DNA of 5,155 nt, from contig CANLCA010000275.1 in the NCBI GenBank assembly GCA_947487925.1, positions 1 to 5,155 on the forward strand, in the 5' to 3' direction. The translations under genes and the position numbers were made by a program. The notes under the pieces were generated by a model. It was given only the letters and a program-made list of their open reading frames with translations, made no database searches and was not told where the DNA came from. Positions within the stretch are counted from its first letter, which is position 1. Every line of letters starts with the position of its first letter. Shown here in pieces: positions 1 through 5,155 of the stretch. This DNA comes from Verrucomicrobiales bacterium. Lineage in GTDB: Bacteria > Verrucomicrobiota > Verrucomicrobiia > Limisphaerales > F1-80-MAGS106.

Positions 1-1
1 C

Positions 2-1438
2 GCTCCGATCGAACAGGCCGCCCAGGCGCTCCGTGACCGCGGCAGGATGGTGGATGTCGGGATCACAAGAATCGAGCTGCCTTGGAAGATGTTCTACGAA
101 AAGGAGCTGGACGTCCGGTTTTCGCGTTCCTATGGCCCTGGACGGTATGATCCCGCCTACGAATGGGGCGGTCAGGATTACCCCATCGGCTATGTGCGTT
201 GGACGGAGCAGCGGAATTTGGACGCCTGCCTCCAACTCATGCGCTCGGGTCGATTGACTCCTGGGCGGCTGACCACCCGGCTGACGCCGTTCCTCCAAGC
301 AATCCAGGTGTACCAAGACTTGAGCGCTGAAGGGTCCATGGATGTGGGCGTCGTGCTGGATTACCAAAATTCATCGACCGTCCGTGAGACGGGCCGGACC
401 GAGGATGGCGCCCGGCCTCAGGCTGACGCCGGGTCCGCTTCCACGGACCAACGGGTCAGGTCGCCGGTCGAGGTGCTGGATGTGATCGGCGCCGGCAACT
501 TTGCCAGGACCATGCTGCTTCCGCATTTGAAGGGGGTTCTTCGCATGGGAACCGTGGTGAACCAAACCTCACTGAGCGCCCAGCATGTGAAATCAAAGTT
601 CGGTTTCAGCGAGGCGTCGACCGATCATCAAGGTCTTTGGAAACAGTCGGGGAGCCGGGCTGTTCTGATCGCGACGAGGCATCATCTGCACGCGCCGCTG
701 GTCGTCGACGCCCTCCGGTCGAACCGTCATGTTTTTGTCGAAAAACCGCTCTGCCTGAGTTTGGATGAACTCAAATCCATCGAGCAGACCCTCAGATCAA
801 GCCAAGGAAGTGTGCAGGTGGGCTTTAATCGCCGATTCGCTCCTGCGAGCCTGCGGCTCCAGCAGCTGCTTTCTCTTGTCTCCGGGCCCAAGACGGTGGT
901 TTATCGAGTTCAACCAGGCCTGCTCGATCCGCAGCATTGGTATTCCAATCACGCTGAAAGCGGCGGTCGCATCCTGGGAGAGGCATGTCATTTCCTAGAT
1001 TTCTTCCGATTTTTGTTGAGAGCTGAACCCTTGGAGGTGATGGCGCATGCCGTGGGGCCTTTGAGCGCGAGGCTGCCATTCCCAGACAGTGTGGGGGCGC
1101 AGGTTTGGTTCGAAGACGGCTCGGTGGCCCAATTGTTGTATACGGCCGAAGGCGATCCATCGTACCCTAAAGAGAGCGTTGTGGTCTCGGGTTCAGGCGT
1201 CGTGGCCGAGATCAAGAATTTCCAGAGTCTCACCGTTCATCAAGGCGGGCGTGTGCGGACCTCCCGCCATACATCGAAAGGGCACGCCGAGCAGGTCGCC
1301 GCCTGGGTTTCTTTCTTGAAGGGTGTGGGCAGTCATCCATTGCCGTTCCAGGAGTCCAAGCGGAGCATGATCCTGACTTTCGCGGTCCTTGAAGCCCTTC
1401 AAAAAGGGAGTGTCGTGCGGATAGAACCCCCTCGCTGA
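2..1438 (+). CDS. Two-domain oxidoreductase: zinc-type alcohol dehydrogenase C-terminal part fused to Gfo/Idh/MocA oxidoreductase (5' partial)
   Basis: The frame is open from the window edge with no stop, so the gene starts upstream; the ATG at 47 is internal. 478 residues are visible, and full relatives should be roughly 700 or more, so most of the medium-chain dehydrogenase domain is missing. Residues 1-123 match its end, with S-Y-G-P-G-R-Y-D (43-50), the DYP segment (59-61) and VRWTEQRN (65-72). A polar linker spans about 124-155. Residues 156-478 are a Gfo/Idh/MocA domain: Rossmann G-x-G-x-x-A at 163-168, the EKP motif with Lys248, VGFNRRF (273-279), GEACHFLD with His330, and GDPSYPKE (384-391). 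Lys in EKP and the downstream His are the usual catalytic positions of this family. Known relatives lie in polysaccharide clusters, often near heparinase II/III genes, as here. Inference: a cytoplasmic NAD(P)-dependent enzyme altering a sugar nucleotide or glycan intermediate. The exact reaction cannot be read from sequence. Confidence 0.93.
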   Translation, partial: APIEQAAQALRDRGRMVDVGITRIELPWKMFYEKELDVRFSRSYGPGRYDPAYEWGGQDYPIGYVRWTEQRNLDACLQLMRSGRLTPGRLTTRLTPFLQAIQVYQDLSAEGSMDVGVVLDYQNSSTVRETGRTEDGARPQADAGSASTDQRVRSPVEVLDVIGAGNFARTMLLPHLKGVLRMGTVVNQTSLSAQHVKSKFGFSEASTDHQGLWKQSGSRAVLIATRHHLHAPLVVDALRSNRHVFVEKPLCLSLDELKSIEQTLRSSQGSVQVGFNRRFAPASLRLQQLLSLVSGPKTVVYRVQPGLLDPQHWYSNHAESGGRILGEACHFLDFFRFLLRAEPLEVMAHAVGPLSARLPFPDSVGAQVWFEDGSVAQLLYTAEGDPSYPKESVVVSGSGVVAEIKNFQSLTVHQGGRVRTSRHTSKGHAEQVAAWVSFLKGVGSHPLPFQESKRSMILTFAVLEALQKGSVVRIEPPR

Positions 1439-1442
1439 AGAG
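1437..1442 (+). promoter_or_regulatory. Weak ribosome binding site (GAAGAG) for the methyltransferase gene
   Basis: A purine-rich GAAGAG lies 8 bases before the ATG at 1451 and overlaps the TGA stop of the oxidoreductase gene. It supports ATG 1451 as the start and suggests translational coupling between the two genes. The match to a Shine-Dalgarno sequence is only partial. Confidence 0.4.
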
Positions 1443-1450
1443 CCTGCACC

Positions 1451-2113
1451 ATGGATATTCACTCCCTTTACCAACTGTTTCTGCCCCACTTTAGGGCGAA
1501 GCGTTTCCGTCGTTTTTTTGAATTGATGACCCCGGGTTCAGAGACGGTGCTGCTGGATGTCGGCGGATATCCTTGGGTTTGGGCCGGGAGAGGTTTTCCT
1601 GGACGTGTCATCCAATCGAATCTGGCTTTTCCCGACGGCATCAGGGCCGACTTTCCTCAGGACGCCCTGGTGGTGGCGGATGGTTTGAAGCTCCCATTTG
1701 AGGATCAGTCCGTGGATATAGGGTTTTCGAACTCTGTGATCGAGCACCTTCATAGTTTTGAAAACCAGAAGTTGTTCGCCGCAGAAATTCGCCGAGTGGC
1801 GCGCAACCTTTGGATTCAGACGCCCGCCAGGTGGTTCTGGATCGAGCCTCATCTCATGACTCCTTTCATTCATTTTTTTCCGAAGGGCATGCAGCGTTGG
1901 ATGCTGCGATATTTTTCGGTTTGGGGGCTGGTCAAGAAACCAAGTCCCCAGGAGGTGGAGGCGTTTTTAAGCGAGGTTCGACTCCTGACTCTGGACGACA
2001 TGCAGGCGCTCTTTCCTGATTGCCAGATCCTCAGGGAACGAGTGCTGGGCCTGACAAAGTCCTTTATCGCAGTCCGGTTCGTTCCCCATCAAGGCGATGG
2101 GAAGTTGCGCTGA
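1451..2113 (+). CDS. Class I SAM-dependent methyltransferase (Methyltransf_11-like)
   Basis: This 220-residue protein has the features of a Rossmann-fold methyltransferase that uses S-adenosylmethionine. The SAM-binding motif I is VLLDVGGYP (33-41), a D-V-G-G variant of the usual glycine-rich loop. It is followed by DGLKLPFEDQSVD (77-89) and the motif SNSVIEHL (93-100), which is typical of the Methyltransf_11 type. A later segment with QTP (123-125) and IEPH (131-134) probably shapes the active site or acceptor pocket. There is no signal peptide or membrane segment, so it should be cytoplasmic. It begins 12 bases after the oxidoreductase stop, in the same frame, and no earlier start exists between that stop and ATG 1451. 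Context suggests O- or C-methylation of a sugar or glycan intermediate, but the acceptor is not identifiable; a free small molecule is also possible. Confidence 0.87.
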   Translation: MDIHSLYQLFLPHFRAKRFRRFFELMTPGSETVLLDVGGYPWVWAGRGFPGRVIQSNLAFPDGIRADFPQDALVVADGLKLPFEDQSVDIGFSNSVIEHLHSFENQKLFAAEIRRVARNLWIQTPARWFWIEPHLMTPFIHFFPKGMQRWMLRYFSVWGLVKKPSPQEVEAFLSEVRLLTLDDMQALFPDCQILRERVLGLTKSFIAVRFVPHQGDGKLR

Positions 2114-2120
2114 CAACTCT

Positions 2121-4124
2121 ATGGCCTCGCTCGAGAAGTGGCTGTGGCGATGGCATCGGGTTCAGGCTATGAACGGGCCTGAAATCTTCGGGCATCTCCG
2201 TCGTCATTGGTGGCAGATGACCGGTCGCCACACGTTCCAGACGCGGTTGGATGCCGCCTCAAAGGCGGGATGGGAGGCTTCTAGGTTGTCGATCCCTTTA
2301 CCGCACCCCGCGGAAGCCCCGGAAAAGCTCAAATCGGAGATCCGGTCGGAAGCGCGACGGCTGGAGTCTGGAAAGTGGCGTGCGTTTGGACACCTCCCCA
2401 TACAGGTCGATGACCCTCCGCGCTGGCAATCGGACTATTTCGTGGGCGTGGATCTTCAAACGGATAAGCCGGCCAGACGACTGAACCACCGGGCGTTGCC
2501 ACAAGGCGCCGACATCAAGCTCGTCTGGGAATTGAGCCGCTGGAGCCCGTTGGTGACCTTGGCCCAAGCGGCCTTTATTAACGAGGATCTCAAGGCCGCC
2601 AGGACCTGTGTTCGATGGCTTGCGGATTGGGATCTGAGGAATCCCGCGTTTTCGGGTTGGAACTGGACCAGCGCACTCGAGGCTGGGATCCGACTCATCC
2701 AGTTTGTGGTGATCGACCAACTCCTTTCGGCGCTTTGTTGCGATGGCGACCAGGGAACCGGGGAAAAGCGGGAGCTTGCGTTGGACCTCGGGCGTCTGAG
2801 GGGCAGCCTTCTTCCCCGACATGCCTGGATGGCTTGGCGGCTCCGATCCTTTGGAACATCCGCGAACAACCACCTCCTGGGCGAGTTGGCTGGGCTGATA
2901 CTGGCCGTTGTTCGCTGGCCGGTTTTGGCAGGATTTTCGGCGCCGCTCGAGCAACTGCACCGCCTCTGGGAAGTCGAAGTGCTCAGGCAGTTTGCCCCGG
3001 ATGGAGGAAACCGGGAGCAGGCCTTGAACTACCAATTGTTCGCCTGGGAATTCTGCTGGCTGACCCAGCAGGCCTTGTCCCGTGCTGGGGTGGCTGTTTC
3101 CGACAGCGTGGTTCAACGCCTGCAGGGCGCCGCGGGTTTTTTTGCCGCAGTCTGGAAGCCTGGAGGTTGGGACTACGGGGACTCGGACAGCGCGTGGGTT
3201 GTGCCTTTCTGTTTACCCGGCGCCGACGCTGCGGAATCCTGGTGCCAATGGTTTCGTTGTCCGGAGGAATCCCCTGCCATCAATTATTGGTGCCATCCGG
3301 CGGTCGCCTCAACCCCGAAAGGGTTGGGCTTCGCGACGAACGCTTCGAAGCCTCTTTGCGCGGGGAGTGGGTGGCGTTTGTTTGCGGATTCTGGGATCGC
3401 ATATTTGGAGACGGGCCCTTGGTTTTTGAGGTGGGACCTGAGTCCCTTGGGCTATCTGCGCACCGCTTCTCACGGTCATCTCGACGCGCTCCATCTCTCC
3501 ATCTGGGTCGAAGGAAGGCCGTTGGTGATCGATCCGGGCACCGGGGCTTATTACGGCGACCCGCGACTGCGAGCCCACCTTGCATCCTGGGAGGCTCACA
3601 ATGGACCTCTCCCCTTTGTCTCCCCGCCGCCGCGTCGGCTTGGACCGTTCCTCTGGGCCGATCACCACGCGGTACCCCGTCTGGTGGAGGCGACTCCGGA
3701 GCTGCTTATGGCAGAACTCCATCATCCCCAGGGCGTGGCTCGTCGCTCGGTGCGTGTCGCGGGAAACCGTGTTGAGGTCACGGATTCGTATGCCGTGAAA
3801 ACCTCGGGGGAAAACTCCGACTTCCGAGTGGGTTGGCAGTTTCCACCTGGAAGCAGTCTGGAGCAAACATCCGAACGAGCATACCGTCTTCAATCAGGAG
3901 GATGTGAGTTGCTTATCGAAGCTTCCGCAGCCTGGAGCCAGAGTTCTGCCGCCAACCCCTCCCGATTATTCCCGGGACACCCTGCCGCTGGCGATCTGCG
4001 TGGGGTGTGCTCAAGCCGGTTCCGTGAGGCTCGCTTCGGACCCACTCTGGAGCTGTTTGGCGAGGGTGAGAAGCCTTGCGTTTTTGAAACGTCATTCCTA
4101 GTGTCACCGGCTTTGCTGGCTTGA
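2121..4124 (+). CDS. Heparinase II/III family protein (polysaccharide lyase-like)
   Basis: This 667-residue protein has the two-part layout of heparinase II/III and related alginate lyases: an N-terminal alpha/alpha toroid, then a beta-sandwich domain from about residue 415. Toroid motifs are DIKLVWELSRW (131-141), NWTSALEAGIR (181-191), SANNHLLGE with Asn249-Asn250-His251, REQALNY with Tyr304, and GDSD (353-356). The C-terminal domain has FADSG (421-425), HGH (His451, His453), IDPGTG with Asp471, and AHN with His493. The Asn/His, Tyr and first HGH histidine match the expected catalytic set; His453, Asp471 and His493 could hold a metal as in heparinase II. No hydrophobic signal peptide is visible. 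ATG 2121, 7 bases after the methyltransferase stop, gives a family-like N-terminus. ATG 2097 would add 8 residues and overlap that gene by 17 bases. Neither has a well-spaced ribosome site. The substrate is unknown; a uronate-containing glycan is the natural guess. Confidence 0.9.
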   Translation: MASLEKWLWRWHRVQAMNGPEIFGHLRRHWWQMTGRHTFQTRLDAASKAGWEASRLSIPLPHPAEAPEKLKSEIRSEARRLESGKWRAFGHLPIQVDDPPRWQSDYFVGVDLQTDKPARRLNHRALPQGADIKLVWELSRWSPLVTLAQAAFINEDLKAARTCVRWLADWDLRNPAFSGWNWTSALEAGIRLIQFVVIDQLLSALCCDGDQGTGEKRELALDLGRLRGSLLPRHAWMAWRLRSFGTSANNHLLGELAGLILAVVRWPVLAGFSAPLEQLHRLWEVEVLRQFAPDGGNREQALNYQLFAWEFCWLTQQALSRAGVAVSDSVVQRLQGAAGFFAAVWKPGGWDYGDSDSAWVVPFCLPGADAAESWCQWFRCPEESPAINYWCHPAVASTPKGLGFATNASKPLCAGSGWRLFADSGIAYLETGPWFLRWDLSPLGYLRTASHGHLDALHLSIWVEGRPLVIDPGTGAYYGDPRLRAHLASWEAHNGPLPFVSPPPRRLGPFLWADHHAVPRLVEATPELLMAELHHPQGVARRSVRVAGNRVEVTDSYAVKTSGENSDFRVGWQFPPGSSLEQTSERAYRLQSGGCELLIEASAAWSQSSAANPSRLFPGHPAAGDLRGVCSSRFREARFGPTLELFGEGEKPCVFETSFLVSPALLA

Positions 4125-4133
4125 GCCGGTTGA
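4104..4133 (+). other. Inverted repeat / stem-loop across the lyase stop codon
   Basis: ACCGGCT (4106-4112) and AGCCGGT (4124-4130) are perfect 7-base inverted arms around an 11-base loop. With one bulged T the stem can extend to TCACCGGCT against AGCCGGTTGA. It covers the end of the heparinase-family gene and its TGA. Only four T residues follow, at 4140-4143, about 10 bases beyond the stem, so it is not a canonical intrinsic terminator. It could be an RNA-stabilising or attenuating hairpin between two genes, or chance in GC-rich DNA. Confidence 0.35.
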
Positions 4134-4154
4134 TTGACCTTTTCCTTCGCGCAC

Positions 4155-5155
4155 GTGAAAAAGCCCTGCGTCCTCATCATCGTAGAGAATCTGCCTGTTC
4201 CTTTGGATCGCAGGGTCTGGCAGGAGAGCCTGGCTTTGCGTGACGCGGGGTACGAAGTGGTGGTGGTCTGTCCGAAGATGCGAGGCTACGCAGACGAAGA
4301 AGAAGTCTTGGAAGGTATCCACATCTACCGGCATTGGATCAGCGACGAGGCACGCGGGCTTTTCGGCTTTCTAGCTGAGTACGCCTCGGCCTTGTTCGGG
4401 GAGTGGCGGCTTGCGTGGAGGGTCTGGTTTCGCCATCGCTTCAAGGTGCTGCATCTCTGCAATCCTCCAGACATCCTCTTCCTGGTCGCTTGGCCCTTCA
4501 AAGCGATCGGCGTCAAAGTCGTCTATGACGTGCACGATCTCTGGCCTGAGATGTTCGAAGCGAAATTCGGCAAACGCGGGCTTCTGTATTGGGCTGTCCG
4601 ACTTGCCGAGCGTCTCACGTATGCTTGCGCTGATGTTGTTTTGGCCACCAACAAGTCCGTCCGTGAAGTGGCCCTTACGCGAGGTTCGGTCGCGGAGGAG
4701 AATGTCTTCGAAGTTCGGACAGCCCCCAAGGTGGCTCCCGCCAAGTTTTTTCAGGACCCGACGCTCCGTCGTGGGAGGCGTTTTCTTGTAGGGTATGTCG
4801 GTGTGATGGGGAATGCGGACGGCGTCGATCTCTTGTTGGAAGCCATCCACCACATCGTGACGGTGCGCGGTCGACTCGATATCCAGTTTTTGCTGATGGG
4901 AACCGGGCCTGAGCACGAAAAGTTGCTCGCGTTACGCAGGGAGTTAAATTTGGAAGATATCGTGGAGATGCCTGGGAGGGTTTCCAACGAGTTTTTGTTC
5001 AACGCCCTCAAAACCATGGATCTCGGGGTGTCCTGTGATCCCATCAACCCCTACAATCATCATTGCACCATGAACAAGGTCTTGGAGTACATGGCATTTG
5101 GGAAAGCCCAGGTTTTGTATGCTTTGAAGGAAGGTCGGGCTTCCGCGGGAGACGC
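4155..5155 (+). CDS. Glycosyltransferase family 4 (GT4) protein, 3' partial
   Basis: The frame runs open from GTG 4155 to the right edge: 333 full codons of an enzyme that should be about 380-420 residues. The N-terminal Rossmann domain has the hallmark VENLPVPLDRRVWQE (10-24) and GYEVVVVCP (32-40), then YDVHDLWPE (124-132). The C-terminal GT-B domain starts near YVGVMGNADGVD (214-225) and contains LLMGTGPEHEKL (246-257) and the donor-site region TMNKVLEYMAFGK (305-317), followed by EGRASAGDA (326-334). GT4 enzymes are retaining transferases that move a sugar from a nucleotide donor; here most likely onto a lipid-linked glycan at the cytoplasmic face. GTG fits the family N-terminus. TTG 4134 would add 7 residues; TGA 4131 blocks anything earlier, and the next in-frame ATG cuts into the domain. 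No Shine-Dalgarno sequence precedes GTG. Donor and acceptor sugars cannot be assigned. Confidence 0.92.
   Translation, partial: MKKPCVLIIVENLPVPLDRRVWQESLALRDAGYEVVVVCPKMRGYADEEEVLEGIHIYRHWISDEARGLFGFLAEYASALFGEWRLAWRVWFRHRFKVLHLCNPPDILFLVAWPFKAIGVKVVYDVHDLWPEMFEAKFGKRGLLYWAVRLAERLTYACADVVLATNKSVREVALTRGSVAEENVFEVRTAPKVAPAKFFQDPTLRRGRRFLVGYVGVMGNADGVDLLLEAIHHIVTVRGRLDIQFLLMGTGPEHEKLLALRRELNLEDIVEMPGRVSNEFLFNALKTMDLGVSCDPINPYNHHCTMNKVLEYMAFGKAQVLYALKEGRASAGD

Noticed and set aside
47..1438. Oxidoreductase as a complete gene beginning at ATG 47
   Set aside because: The frame is open back to base 2, and the codons before 47 encode sequence continuous with the dehydrogenase domain (ending in D-R-G-R before M-V-D-V-G). 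The gene is cut by the window edge, not started at 47.
1439..1450. Promoter in the oxidoreductase / methyltransferase spacer
   Set aside because: The spacer is 12 bases, too short for a promoter, and I saw no convincing -35/-10 pair in the coding sequence just upstream.
2298..3116. 272-codon open frame on the - strand opposite the heparinase-family gene
   Set aside because: It is antisense to a motif-rich gene, shows no domain, and is explained by GC-rich codon composition of the real gene.
2615..3775. 386-codon open frame on the + strand inside the heparinase-family gene
   Set aside because: It lies wholly inside a confidently assigned gene in another frame. Its translation is rich in Gly, Arg, Ser and Pro with no recognisable motifs, as expected of an alternate frame in GC-rich DNA.
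4104..4143. Intrinsic terminator after the heparinase-family gene
   Set aside because: The stem is short, the loop is 11 bases, and only four T residues occur about 10 bases downstream. A same-strand gene of the same pathway starts within 30 bases, so true termination is unlikely.
4371..4916. 181-codon open frame on the - strand near the right end
   Set aside because: The + strand here encodes continuous GT4 motifs from GTG 4155 to the edge, so the antisense frame is a shadow.

Overview
The window is a compact run of four genes, all on the + strand, from what looks like a bacterial exopolysaccharide or surface-glycan biosynthesis cluster. In order they are: the 3' part of a two-domain oxidoreductase (zinc-alcohol-dehydrogenase-like tail fused to a Gfo/Idh/MocA domain), a small class I SAM-dependent methyltransferase, a heparinase II/III-family polysaccharide lyase-like protein, and the 5' part of a family-4 glycosyltransferase. 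The first gene enters from the left edge and the last runs off the right edge, so the cluster continues on both sides.

The spacers are about 12, 7 (or a 17-base overlap, depending on the start chosen) and 30 bases. No stretch is long enough to hold a separate promoter or RNA gene, so the four genes are probably one transcript. Recognisable ribosome binding sites are weak or absent. A small inverted repeat covers the stop codon of the lyase-like gene, just before a glycosyltransferase that must start at GTG or TTG.

The DNA is GC-rich. The gene types and order resemble glycan clusters of Gram-negative bacteria. Sparse Shine-Dalgarno sequences and this gene mix would suit a PVC-group organism such as Verrucomicrobiota or Planctomycetota, but the sequence does not settle the phylum and this is only an inference.

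A working model is that the glycosyltransferase builds the repeat unit on the cytoplasmic side, while the oxidoreductase and methyltransferase modify a sugar nucleotide or a lipid-linked sugar. The lyase-like protein has no visible export signal, so it may act on an intracellular glycan intermediate by elimination or epimerisation, or it may be exported by a route not visible here. I see no tRNA, rRNA, CRISPR array, insertion sequence, attachment site or phage gene. The most interesting points are the fused oxidoreductase of uncertain chemistry and its pairing with an apparently leaderless heparinase-fold enzyme that keeps its catalytic residues.
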